Source of the DNA: Saccharopolyspora indica
GTDB taxonomy: Bacteria > Actinomycetota > Actinomycetes > Mycobacteriales > Pseudonocardiaceae
Assembly (NCBI RefSeq): GCF_027853965.1
Contig: NZ_JAQGLB010000016.1
Location: 1-64,000, forward strand
DNA: 64,000 nucleotides
Direction: 5' to 3'
A program made the position numbers and the translations under genes. Of the stretch, positions 54,655 to 62,763 are shown piece by piece. Numbering within the stretch: the first letter of the stretch is position 1; every line of letters starts with the position of its first letter. The notes beneath the pieces were generated by a model that worked only from the letters and a program-made list of their open reading frames with translations, was not told where the DNA came from and made no database searches.

Positions 54655-56447
54655 TGAGTGCCTCTGTGTTGACCGCTGTGGCTTGGCCCTACGCCAACGG
54701 TCCGCGGCACATCGGCCACGTCTCCGGCTTCGGTGTGCCCTCGGACGTCTTCTCGCGCTACCAGCGAATGGCGGGCAACCAGGTGCTCATGGTGTCCGGC
54801 ACCGACGAGCACGGCACCCCCATCTCGGTGCAGGCCGAGAAGGAGGGCATGACCACCCGGCAGCTCGCCGACAAGTACAACCGGGTCATCGCCGAGGACC
54901 TGCAGGGCCTCGGGCTGTCCTACGACCTGTTCACCCGCACCACCACCGGCAACCACTACGCGGTCGTCCAGCAGCTCTTCCTCGCGCTGCACCGCAACGG
55001 CTACGTGCTGCCCAAGACCACGACCGGCGCGATCAGCCCGTCCACCGGCCGCACGCTGCCCGACCGCTACATCGAGGGCACCTGCCCGATCTGCGGTTAC
55101 GACGGTGCGCGCGGCGACCAGTGCGACAACTGCGGCAACCAGCTCGACCCGGCCGACCTGATCAACCCGGTGTCCCGGATCAACGGCGAGAAGCCGGAGT
55201 TCGTGGAGACCGAGCACCTGTTCCTGGACCTGCCCGCGTTCACCGAGTCGCTCGGCAAGTGGCTGTCCACCCGCACCGACTGGCGCCCGAACGTGCTCAA
55301 GTTCGCGCAGAACCTGGTCGAGGACATGCGGCCGCGCGCGATCAGCCGCGACCTGGACTGGGGCGTGCCGATCCCGCTGGACGGCTGGCGCGACCAGCCG
55401 ATGAAGCGGTTCTACGTGTGGTTCGACGCGGTGATCGGCTACCTGTCGGCCAGCGTCGAGTGGGCCCGCCGGACCGGTGACGCGGACGCCTGGAAGCAGT
55501 ACTGGACCGACCCGTCGGCCAAGGGCTACTACTTCATGGGCAAGGACAACATCACCTTCCACGCCCAGATCTGGCCGACGCTGCTGATGGGCCACAACGG
55601 CCAGGGCGACAAGGGCGGCGAGCCCGGCCCGTTCGGCACCCTGAACCTGCCGGACGAGATCGTCTCCAGCGAGTTCCTCACCATGAGCGGGTCGAAGTTC
55701 TCCACCTCCCGCGGCACGGTGATCTACGTGCGGGACTTCCTGCGCGAGTTCGGCCCGGACACCCTGCGCTACTTCATCTCGGTGGCCGGCCCCGAGAACC
55801 AGGACACCGACTTCACCTGGGACGAGTTCGTCCGCCGCACCAACTTCGAGCTGGCCAACGAGTGGGGCAACCTGGTCAACCGCTCCATCTCGATGGCCGC
55901 GAAGAACAACGGCGCGGTGCCCGCCCCGACCGCGCCCAAGGCCGCGGACGAGGAGCTGAAGGCGTTGTCCCGCAACGCGTTCGGAACCGTCGGTGGTCAC
56001 CTGGAGCGGTCCCGGTTCAAGGCCGCCGCGCAGGAGGCGATGCGCGTGGTCTCGGCGGCGAACAAGTACCTGTCCGACCAGGAGCCGTGGAAGCTCAAGG
56101 AGGACCCGGACCGCCGCGACGCCGTCCTGCACACCGCGCTGCAGGTGGTCTCGGACGCCAACACGCTGCTCACCCCCTTCCTGCCGCACTCGGCGCAGAA
56201 GGTGCACGAGCTGCTGGGCGGCACCGGGGTCTGGTCGGCGCAGCCGGAGATCCGCGAGGTGACCGACCTCGACGACGAGTCCATCGAGTACCCGGTCCTG
56301 ATGGGCGAGTACGCGGCCGAGCAGGCGGCGTGGCGCTCCACCGACATCGAGGTCGGCCGCCCCCTGAACAAGCCGACCCCGCTGTTCGCCAAGCTGGACC
56401 CGAAGCTCGGCGAGACCGGCCCCGACTGGGCCCCGATCGAGAACTGA
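54654..56447 (+). CDS. metG: Methionyl-tRNA synthetase
   Basis: A 597-residue MetRS. The HIGH motif is RHIGHVSGF (~18-21), the KMSKS motif is SGSKFSTSRG (~346), and the zinc knuckle has CPICGYDGARGDQCDNCG (~144-160). It charges tRNA-Met. The C-terminal dimerisation domain of E. coli MetRS is absent, as usual for actinobacteria. Order metG-tatD-rpfB-rsmA matches mycobacteria. Confidence 0.97.
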   Translation: MSASVLTAVAWPYANGPRHIGHVSGFGVPSDVFSRYQRMAGNQVLMVSGTDEHGTPISVQAEKEGMTTRQLADKYNRVIAEDLQGLGLSYDLFTRTTTGNHYAVVQQLFLALHRNGYVLPKTTTGAISPSTGRTLPDRYIEGTCPICGYDGARGDQCDNCGNQLDPADLINPVSRINGEKPEFVETEHLFLDLPAFTESLGKWLSTRTDWRPNVLKFAQNLVEDMRPRAISRDLDWGVPIPLDGWRDQPMKRFYVWFDAVIGYLSASVEWARRTGDADAWKQYWTDPSAKGYYFMGKDNITFHAQIWPTLLMGHNGQGDKGGEPGPFGTLNLPDEIVSSEFLTMSGSKFSTSRGTVIYVRDFLREFGPDTLRYFISVAGPENQDTDFTWDEFVRRTNFELANEWGNLVNRSISMAAKNNGAVPAPTAPKAADEELKALSRNAFGTVGGHLERSRFKAAAQEAMRVVSAANKYLSDQEPWKLKEDPDRRDAVLHTALQVVSDANTLLTPFLPHSAQKVHELLGGTGVWSAQPEIREVTDLDDESIEYPVLMGEYAAEQAAWRSTDIEVGRPLNKPTPLFAKLDPKLGETGPDWAPIEN

Positions 56448-56455
56448 TCCGCGCT

Positions 56456-56504
56456 GGTGAAGGGCACCTTTTAGCGAGTTACTTGCTAAAAGGTGCCCTT
56501 CACC
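56456..56504. repeat. Single hairpin of the GAAGGGCACCTT family
   Basis: A perfect 20-bp stem (56456-56475/56485-56504) with loop GAGTTACTT lies 8 bp after metG. It shares GTGAAGGGCACCTT / AAGGTGCCCTTCAC with the two-hairpin elements at 16.7 and 44.8 kb, and a loop similar to theirs. A terminator role is likely. Confidence 0.8.
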
Positions 56505-56525
56505 CGTGTCGAACGTGGAGGTGCG

Positions 56526-57353
56526 ATGAGCAAGCGGAAGCGGGAGCTGCCGCCGGTACCGGAGGCGCTGCCCGCGCTCGCGGTCGACGCGCACACCCAC
56601 CTGGACGCCTGCGGGGCGAAGACGGCCGACGAGGTGCGGGCCGTCGTGGACCGGGCGGAGGCCGCCGGGGTCGGCCGGGTGGTGACGGTCGCCGACGACA
56701 TCGCCTCGGCGCAGTGGGCCGTGGAGGCGTCCACTTGGGACGACCGGGTGTTCGCCGCGGTCGCGCTGCACCCGACCCGCACCAAGGACTTCAGCGACGC
56801 CGATCGCGGCCTGCTGGAGGAGCTGGTCGAGCACCCGCGGGTGGTCGCGGTCGGGGAGACCGGGCTCGACTACTACTGGGACTACTCGCCGCCGGAACCG
56901 CAGCAGGAGGCGTTCCGCTGGCACATCGACCTGGCCAAGCGCAGCGGCAAGCCGCTGATGATCCACGACCGCGATGCGCACCAGGACATCCTGCGGATCC
57001 TCGCCGAGGAGGGCGCCCCGGAGAAGGTGGTGTTCCACTGCTTCTCCGGTGACGCCGAGTTCGCGCGGGCCTGCGTGGCCGCCGGCTACGTGCTCTCGTT
57101 CGCCGGGACCGCGACCTTCCGCAACGCCAAGGCGCTGCGCGAGGCGGCGCGGCTGGTGCCGCTGGAGCAGATGGTGGTGGAGACCGACGCGCCGTTCCTC
57201 ACCCCGCACCCGTTCCGGGGCCAGCCGAACGAGCCCTACTGCGTCAATTACACCCTGCGGGATCTTGCGGAACTCCGTGGTATGACGCTGGAAGAACTCG
57301 TGGTAGCGACGACGGCCACTGCCGAGCGGCTCTTCGCGCTCGATCAGGTGTAA
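56526..57353 (+). CDS. tatD: TatD-family metal-dependent hydrolase / DNase
   Basis: A 275-residue TIM-barrel hydrolase. DAHTHLDACG gives the first metal ligands; GETGLDYYWDYSPPEPQQEAF, MIHDRDAHQD, VFHCFSGDAEFA and VVETDAPFLTPHP supply the rest. TatD proteins are 3'-5' exonucleases/deoxyribonucleases. The ATG at 56526 follows GGAGGTGCG. Confidence 0.94.
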   Translation: MSKRKRELPPVPEALPALAVDAHTHLDACGAKTADEVRAVVDRAEAAGVGRVVTVADDIASAQWAVEASTWDDRVFAAVALHPTRTKDFSDADRGLLEELVEHPRVVAVGETGLDYYWDYSPPEPQQEAFRWHIDLAKRSGKPLMIHDRDAHQDILRILAEEGAPEKVVFHCFSGDAEFARACVAAGYVLSFAGTATFRNAKALREAARLVPLEQMVVETDAPFLTPHPFRGQPNEPYCVNYTLRDLAELRGMTLEELVVATTATAERLFALDQV

Positions 57354-57427
57354 CCCGGGGTCGCCTTCCTTCACTCGCCGTCCTTTGCTATTGGGGTGTT
57401 CGACCGCGCCCGCTTGCAGTCCGCCGA

Positions 57428-57521
57428 GCCGTACCTACCGTCCACTTCGGAAGCCGGGTGGAGGGCATCCCCCGAAACTCCGCCGCTACCAGGCGGAGGC
57501 CCTCCGGACCGGAGGTACGGC
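57428..57521 (+). promoter_or_regulatory. Structured leader of small rpf gene
   Basis: GCCGTACCT (57428-57436) pairs perfectly with AGGTACGGC (57513-57521), closing a 94-nt segment that ends 13 nt before the ATG. Inner pairings such as GGCGGAGG and CCTCCGG exist. rpf genes in actinobacteria are often under riboswitch control, but I do not find the ydaO (c-di-AMP) core motifs here. A novel or degenerate regulatory RNA is possible. Confidence 0.45.
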
Positions 57522-57534
57522 AGTCAGGACTGCG

Positions 57535-57885
57535 ATGAGTTTCGGCAATTTCGCGAAGGCGACCGCTGCGGCGGCCATCGTGCTCTCCGGAGCGGTCTCG
57601 GCGGCGGCGGTGTCGCCGGGAACGGCGGAAGCCGCCGGTGTCTGGGACCGGCTGGCGAAGTGCGAGTCGGGCGGGAACTGGTCGATCAACACCGGCAACG
57701 GCTACTACGGCGGGCTGCAGTTCAGCCGCGCGACGTGGGCCTCCTACGGCGGTGAGCAGTTCCACCGGTACCCGCACCGGGCGACGCGCGAGCAGCAGAT
57801 CGCCATCGCCGAAGTGCTGCGCGCGGCCAACGGCGGCTTCAGCGCCTGGCCGGCCTGCGCCAGGAAGCTCGGTCTGCCGAGATAG
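57535..57885 (+). CDS. Short secreted resuscitation-promoting factor (transglycosylase)
   Basis: A 116-residue exported protein: signal peptide MSFGNFAKATAAAAIVLSGA with cleavage near AEAA, then one Rpf/transglycosylase domain, WDRLAKCESGGNWSINTGNG, with the catalytic Glu in CESGGNW and YGGLQFSRATW. Rpf proteins cleave peptidoglycan and stimulate regrowth of dormant cells. It is a minimal Rpf next to the large RpfB-type gene, with which it shares nearly the same core. Start at ATG 57535. Confidence 0.9.
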   Translation: MSFGNFAKATAAAAIVLSGAVSAAAVSPGTAEAAGVWDRLAKCESGGNWSINTGNGYYGGLQFSRATWASYGGEQFHRYPHRATREQQIAIAEVLRAANGGFSAWPACARKLGLPR

Positions 57886-57920
57886 CAAAAGGCCTGTCGG
57901 CGTAGCCGTCCGCGCCTTGT

Positions 57921-58084
57921 AAGCGGCGTCAGCCGCTTGGAGTGGGCACGCAGCTCGCACCGCCGCGGGTTCTGAGTGCTTTCCTGGCGAGGACGGCCCC
58001 TCCGCCGTGTATCTGGTCATACATCAGGAGGGGCACCCGCAGTCCGGGGAAGCACTCAGGTTCCGCCACCCGCACCGCCACGCA
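57921..58084 (-). repeat. Covarying structured repeat, copy 1
   Basis: In minus-strand orientation this 164-bp segment aligns along its whole length with 63465-63625. It contains nested stems CTGAGTGCTT/AAGCACTCAG and CCCCTCC/GGAGGGG around the conserved loop ATGTATGACCAGATACACGG, then a final hairpin AAGCGGC/GCCGCTT. In the other copy the stems carry different but still complementary bases. It begins the 802-bp gap between the two rpf genes. Short open frames inside it are not genes. Confidence 0.85.
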
Positions 58085-58158
58085 GACCAGCCACCAACAG
58101 AACCTGAGCCGTACGACTCGCCGTGGGTGTGTAGTTCCCACGGTGAGGGGAGGGGAGC

Positions 58159-58189
58159 CCGGCCCGAGCACGCAGCGCGCTCGGGCCGG
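58159..58189. terminator. GC-rich hairpin between rpf genes
   Basis: An 11-bp stem CCGGCCCGAGC / GCTCGGGCCGG with a 9-nt loop. It may terminate transcription from the short rpf or from the repeat. The remaining 58190-58687 is presumably the rpfB promoter and a long leader; I find no certain promoter in it and no riboswitch I can name. Confidence 0.5.
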
Positions 58190-58687
58190 ACTCGCGTCCG
58201 GGGCCCGCCGGAAGGCTGATTCCGCTGCGTTGACACCGGATGCCGGGGCCGTGTGTTACATCACCTCGACCTGCGGGAAATCTGTTCACGAACCGCTTCG
58301 GTACCTCCGAACGGGCCAAATTCGGGCGATCTCGCTTACTGATCGTGGTTGGTTGCCCGGCAAACCGGCGTAACGCAGATCACAGGCGAGACCCGGGTGC
58401 TTGGCTGCTCCGCTTGATCACGCTAGAGTCTCGGCCTCGTAACCGATGACAACCAGTCATGGGGAACGCCCGTTAGTCTCGCCGGTGTACGTCGGGGAAG
58501 CGGGCCGCGGGCAACGACGCCCCGGTCGGCTAGGACGGCAGTTGGCTTGCGGGAGTCGGATACAGACACGAAGCACGAAGGTTGTGCGCCTGCAGGGAAC
58601 GAGGGAGTTGAGCGACGACATGGTCTCGCCCGACGCATTCCCCGTCCCGCACCAGCGCGACTTCCGCCTTCGGGAGGTAACGACCCT

Positions 58688-60178
58688 GTGAACGGACGCG
58701 GCGAGCCCAGCTATCCCGGTCATCGAACCGAGAACTACTGGGCCGACTCCTTCGACTCTGCGACGGACTGGTTCACCCCGGTCGCGGCGCCCGAGCAGCA
58801 CACGGCCGTCGGTCTGCTCGACCGGCCCGAGCCGGAGCGCTACCCGGCCGAGGACCACCCGAGCTTCCCGCCGGGTGCCCTGGACATCACCCCGGCGGAC
58901 ATCTACGAGGCGCTCGGCCCGGACGCCGAGGACATGCTCAACACCGCCGAGATCGACGTCGACGAGGTCATCCGGCTGATCAACGCCGAGACCACCGTCC
59001 TCCCCCCGCTGGTCATCCCGGACGTGCTCCCGGAGGCCGAGGAGAGCGGCGTCCCGCCGCAGGAGGTCGTCGAGGCGGTCACCGTCTGGAAGCGGCGCTT
59101 CCTCAAGGGCGCGGTGGCCGGCGTGCTGCTCACCCTCACCGGCACCGGCGGCGCGGCCGCCGCGATGGACAAGTCGGTGACCGTCGAGATCGACGGCCAA
59201 GAGCGCACCATCAACACCTACGAGAGCACCGTCGGCGAGGTCCTGGCCGACGAGGGCATCGACATCGGCCAGCACGACGCGCTCAGCCCGTCGCCGCAGG
59301 CCAAGGTCGGCCACGGCGACACCATCACGCTCGACCGCGGCCGCCTGCTGACGCTCAACGTCGACGGCGAGGTCCGCGAGGAGTGGGTCCGCTCGGTCAC
59401 CGTCGGGCAGGCGCTGCAGCAGCTCGGCGTGCCCACCGACGGCGCGTGGCTCTCCGCCGACCGCGGCATGGCGGTGCCCGCCGACGGCATGGAGCTGGTC
59501 ATCAAGACCAGCAAGGACATCACCATCATCGACGGCGCCGGTGAGCCGCGGCAGCTGACCACCACCGCCGCCAACATCGACGAGCTGGTCAAGGAGCAGA
59601 ACCTCCAGCTCGGCGCCGAGGACTCCATCACGCCGGGCGGCGACCAGCGGCTGGTCAGCGGTGCGGAGATCCGCATCGTCCGCACCAGCAGCACGGTGAT
59701 CAACGTGACGATGCCGGTCGAGCCGCCGGTGCGCGAGATCGTCGACAACACGATGTTCAAGGGCGAGGAGCGGGTCGAGTTCCCGGGCGTCGCCGGCGAG
59801 AAGATCGTGACCACCCGCGTGACCACCCGCAACGGCGAAGAGGTCAACCGCGAGACGGTCGGCGAGAAGATCACCAAGGAAGCCCAGGAGAAGGTCGTGC
59901 GCGTCGGTGGCAAGCAGCCGCCGACCAGCGGTGTCTGGGACAAGCTGGCGCAGTGCGAGGCCGGCGGCAACTGGTCGATCAACACCGGCAACGGCTACTA
60001 CGGCGGCCTCCAGTTCAACAAGTCGACGTGGGACGCCTACGGCGGCGACCAGTACGCCCCGTACCCCCACCAGGCCAGCCGCGAGCAGCAGATCGCCGTG
60101 GCGGAGAAGGTCCGCGCGGCCCGCGGTGGCGGCTACGGAGCCTGGCCCGGCTGCTCCTCCAAGCTCGGCCTGAACTGA
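58688..60178 (+). CDS. rpfB: Resuscitation-promoting factor RpfB (DUF348 x3, G5, transglycosylase)
   Basis: A 496-residue cell-wall enzyme. An acidic cytoplasmic N-terminus of about 130 residues precedes a signal anchor (FLKGAVAGVLLTLTGTGGAA, ~134-155). Three DUF348 repeats follow (VTVEIDGQERTINTY at ~160, LTLNVDGEVREEWV, LVIKTSKDITIID), then a G5 domain (VREIVDNTMFKGEERVEFPG, ~345-410) and the Rpf transglycosylase domain (WDKLAQCEAGGNWSINTGNG, ~415-496) with catalytic Glu. The GTG follows GGGAGGTAACGACCCT. Architecture and neighbours (tatD, rsmA) are those of mycobacterial rpfB; the long cytoplasmic tail is larger than in mycobacteria. Confidence 0.95.
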   Translation: MNGRGEPSYPGHRTENYWADSFDSATDWFTPVAAPEQHTAVGLLDRPEPERYPAEDHPSFPPGALDITPADIYEALGPDAEDMLNTAEIDVDEVIRLINAETTVLPPLVIPDVLPEAEESGVPPQEVVEAVTVWKRRFLKGAVAGVLLTLTGTGGAAAAMDKSVTVEIDGQERTINTYESTVGEVLADEGIDIGQHDALSPSPQAKVGHGDTITLDRGRLLTLNVDGEVREEWVRSVTVGQALQQLGVPTDGAWLSADRGMAVPADGMELVIKTSKDITIIDGAGEPRQLTTTAANIDELVKEQNLQLGAEDSITPGGDQRLVSGAEIRIVRTSSTVINVTMPVEPPVREIVDNTMFKGEERVEFPGVAGEKIVTTRVTTRNGEEVNRETVGEKITKEAQEKVVRVGGKQPPTSGVWDKLAQCEAGGNWSINTGNGYYGGLQFNKSTWDAYGGDQYAPYPHQASREQQIAVAEKVRAARGGGYGAWPGCSSKLGLN

Positions 60179-60216
60179 CCCTCGGTCGGTTGGCGCGAAA
60201 GCTTCGGTAGTCCATG

Positions 60217-60269
60217 GCCCGTGAGCACTTCGTGGTGCGATAGCCCCACGAAGTGCTCACGGGCTTTTT
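60217..60269 (+). terminator. Intrinsic terminator after rpfB
   Basis: A perfect 19-bp stem GCCCGTGAGCACTTCGTGG (60217-60235) / CCACGAAGTGCTCACGGGC (60246-60264), loop of 10 nt, followed directly by TTTTT. This is the clearest classical terminator in the window. Confidence 0.93.
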
Positions 60270-60359
60270 GGCAGGGCGGACGGTGCCATGACCGGGGCCT
60301 TGACCGCGACGTCCTTCACCGGCGGCGCACCTGGTCGGGGGCTCGGGAGGGGCTGCGGG

Positions 60360-60372
60360 TACGTTTTTCCCG
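60360..60372 (+). promoter_or_regulatory. Leaderless promoter of rsmA
   Basis: TACGTT (60360-60365) lies 6 nt before GTG 60372; the intervening TTTCCC is not a ribosome-binding site. Confidence 0.5.
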
Positions 60373-61235
60373 TGGACGACCAGCAGGCTGCGCTGCTCGG
60401 CCCGGCCGACGTGCGCCGGCTGGCCGAGGAACTCGACATCCGGCCGACGAAGAAGCTCGGGCAGAACTTCGTGCACGACCCGAACACGGTGCGGCGCATC
60501 GTGTCCTCGGCGTCGGTCACCGCGGACGACGTCGTGCTGGAGATCGGGCCCGGCCTGGGCTCGCTGACGCTGGCCCTGCTGCCCGCCGCCGGTGCGGTGA
60601 CCGCCGTCGAGATCGATCCGGTGCTCGCCGCCCGGCTGCCGCGCACCGCCGCCGAGTTCGCCCCCGGCCTGGCCGACCGGCTCACCGTGATCGAGGCCGA
60701 TGCGCTGCGGGTCCGCGCCGAGGACTTCCCCGCGCCGCCGACCGCGCTGGTCGCCAACCTGCCCTACAACGTCGCCGTGCCGGTCGTGCTGCACCTGCTC
60801 GCCGAGCTGCCGAGCCTGGAGCACGGGCTGGTCATGGTGCAGGCGGAGGTCGCCGACCGGATGTCCGCGCAGCCCGGCAGCCGGGTCTACGGCGTGCCGA
60901 GCGTCAAGGCGGCGTGGTACGCCGACGTGCGGCGCGCGGGTCCGGTGCCGCGCAAGGTGTTCTGGCCGGTGCCCAATGTGGACTCCGGGCTGGTGTCGTT
61001 CCGGCGCGTCGAGCCGCCGTCGAGCGCGCGGCGCGAGGACGTCTTCCGCGTCGTGGACGCGGCTTTCGCCCAGCGGCGCAAGGCGTTGCGCGGTGCGCTG
61101 TCCGGCTGGGCGGGCTCGGCCGCGCGCGCTGAGGAGCTGCTGCGGGCGGCCGGCGTGGACCCGATGACGCGCGGGGAGCAGCTGCGGGTCGCCGACTTCG
61201 CGCGCATCGCGGAGCTCGCTGCCGAGGACCGCTGA
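60372..61235 (+). CDS. rsmA: 16S rRNA (adenine-1518/1519-N6)-dimethyltransferase
   Basis: A 287-residue KsgA/RsmA. RPTKKLGQNFVHDPNTVRRI is the family opening, VLEIGPGLGSLTLALL the SAM loop, TAVEIDP motif II, and NLPYNVAVPVVLHLL the NLPY catalytic motif. It dimethylates two adjacent adenosines in helix 45 of 16S rRNA. In mycobacteria ispE follows; here the methionine transporter follows instead. Confidence 0.95.
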   Translation: MDDQQAALLGPADVRRLAEELDIRPTKKLGQNFVHDPNTVRRIVSSASVTADDVVLEIGPGLGSLTLALLPAAGAVTAVEIDPVLAARLPRTAAEFAPGLADRLTVIEADALRVRAEDFPAPPTALVANLPYNVAVPVVLHLLAELPSLEHGLVMVQAEVADRMSAQPGSRVYGVPSVKAAWYADVRRAGPVPRKVFWPVPNVDSGLVSFRRVEPPSSARREDVFRVVDAAFAQRRKALRGALSGWAGSAARAEELLRAAGVDPMTRGEQLRVADFARIAELAAEDR

Positions 61236-61413
61236 ACCACCCGTACGGGCGCTTGCCAACCGGAGCTGATCCACTACTCGGAGTCACCGCTAACACCCAG
61301 TGCGTCGGGAAAATTCCCGCTCGTCCGGGTGTGTGATTTGGCGAACGATTTCGGAAAGTGACGACTATCAACTTGCGCTGGAATCCGCCAGTGGGTTCTA
61401 CTATTCGGGAAAT

Positions 61414-61495
61414 CCATCCCGAGCGGCCGAGAGACCTGGCTCCCAGACGCCGCAGCAACCACCCGACGGGCAGGTGCTAACGCCAGGACCGATGG
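61414..61495 (+). promoter_or_regulatory. SAM-I-type (S-box) riboswitch
   Basis: The segment has the S-box order: P1 CCATC (61414-61418) pairing with GATGG (61491-61495), GCGGCCGAGAGACCTGGCTC, the kink-turn region, CCGCAGCAACC and CAGGTGCTAACGCCAGG. It lies upstream of metNIQ, the expected target. It binds S-adenosylmethionine to shut off methionine uptake. Confidence 0.88.
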
Positions 61496-61502
61496 AGTAG
61501 CT

Positions 61503-61658
61503 GTGGATTCCAACGCGCTGTTAGCCGGCTCGACCGCGGGGCAGACCCGGACGTTTTCGGCACGGTCATCGCAAAGCCACATCCGGAGGCTGCTGACGCA
61601 GCGTCGCGTCATCGACCACGGGCGGCGGACCACCACCGCCTGTCGTCACGAGATGTGA
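61503..61658 (+). CDS. Possible leader peptide ORF between riboswitch and metN
   Basis: An open frame from GTG 61503 to TGA 61656-61658 lies 8 bp after the riboswitch. Its end, LLTQRRVIDHGRRTTTACR, resembles the short cysteine-containing leader peptides (pattern RRHxDLxRxxxxxCR) that precede sulfur genes in streptomycetes. A CCGGAGG stands at 61583-61589 just before CTG codons in this frame, so a shorter form starting there is possible. No ATG supports it. Treat as tentative. Confidence 0.3.
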   Translation: MDSNALLAGSTAGQTRTFSARSSQSHIRRLLTQRRVIDHGRRTTTACRHEM

Positions 61659-61743
61659 CCCAGCCCTTCCTCCCTTTCCGAAGTTCCCTGGCCTGCTGCT
61701 CCTGCGCGGAGCGCGGCCGTCGCGAGCTGATGTGGAGCCGATC

Positions 61744-62763
61744 GTGATCACAGTCGAGAACCTGACCAAGTCCTTCCAGCACAACAACGGCACCGTTCGC
61801 GCCCTCGACGGCGTGACCATGGAGGTCCCGGCCGGCGCGGTGTGCGGCGTGGTGGGCCCCAGCGGCGCGGGCAAGTCCACGCTCGCCCGCTGCATCGCCC
61901 TGCTGGAGAAGCCGGACGCGGGTGCCATCCGGGTCGACGGCACCGACCTGGTCTCCCTCGACGGCAAGGCCCTGCGCGCCGCACGCCGGCAGATCGGCGT
62001 TGTGCCGCAAGGAGATTCGCTGCTGCGGCAGCGCACCGCCGCGGGCAACGTCGCGCTGCCGCTGGAGGCGGCCGGGATGTCCGGCCCGCAGCGCCGCAGC
62101 CGCGTCGGCGAGCTGCTCGACCTCGTCGGCCTGACCGACAAGGCCTCGGTCTACCCCGACCAGCTCTCCGGCGGGCAGCGGCAGCGGATCGCGGTCGCGC
62201 GGGCGCTGGCCGCCAAGCCGTCGGTGCTGCTGGCCGACGAACCGACTTCCGCGCTGGACCCCAGCACCACCGACTCGGTGCTGACCGTGCTGGACCGCGC
62301 TCGCGCCGAACTGGGCGTCACGGTGCTGGTGGTCACCCACGACATGGCCGTGGTGCGCAAGATCGCCGACGACGTCGCGGTGCTCGACGGCGGGCGCGTG
62401 GTGGAGCACGGCAAGGTGCTCGACCTGGTCGCCGAGCCCGGCAGCCGGGTCAGCTCGACGCTGCTGCCCGCCACCGACCAGGCCGAGCCGCTGCGCCCGA
62501 CCGACGGCCGCCACGACGTGGTCGCCGAGGTCGTGCTGGTCGGCTTCGCCGCGGTCGGCGCGCTACTGCCGGAGGCGGCCAGCCGGTTCGGCATCGACCT
62601 GGCGATCCTCGGCGGCGGGCTGACCCGCCTCGGCGACACGCCGGTCGCGAAGTTCAAGGTCGGCCTGAGCGGCGAACGCGCCGAGGCCGCGCTGAAGTGG
62701 ATGGTCGAACGGGACGCGCACGTGCGACGCGCCCCGGTGTGCGTTGACGGAGTTGCTGCGTGA
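61744..62763 (+). CDS. metN: D/L-methionine ABC transporter ATPase
   Basis: A 339-residue MetN. VITVENLTKSF opens the domain; Walker A is GPSGAGKST, signature LSGGQRQRIAVARAL, Walker B VLLADEPTSALD. The C-terminal NIL domain (VVAEVVLVGFAAVGALLPEA) senses methionine and inhibits transport. I chose GTG 61744, with TGGAG 9-13 nt upstream, over GTG 61732. The 85-bp gap from the leader frame to this start holds no gene. metI overlaps by four bases (GTGA). Confidence 0.95.
   Translation: MITVENLTKSFQHNNGTVRALDGVTMEVPAGAVCGVVGPSGAGKSTLARCIALLEKPDAGAIRVDGTDLVSLDGKALRAARRQIGVVPQGDSLLRQRTAAGNVALPLEAAGMSGPQRRSRVGELLDLVGLTDKASVYPDQLSGGQRQRIAVARALAAKPSVLLADEPTSALDPSTTDSVLTVLDRARAELGVTVLVVTHDMAVVRKIADDVAVLDGGRVVEHGKVLDLVAEPGSRVSSTLLPATDQAEPLRPTDGRHDVVAEVVLVGFAAVGALLPEAASRFGIDLAILGGGLTRLGDTPVAKFKVGLSGERAEAALKWMVERDAHVRRAPVCVDGVAA

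Noticed and set aside
57929..58171. Short ORFs encoding MYDQIHGGG- and similar peptides
   Set aside because: They arise from the structured repeat; the matching repeat at 63.5 kb has indels and stem changes that do not preserve the reading frame.
58190..58687. c-di-AMP (ydaO) riboswitch upstream of rpfB
   Set aside because: Expected for rpf genes, but I could not find the conserved core motifs by eye; only a possible GGGGAAC segment. Needs a covariance search.
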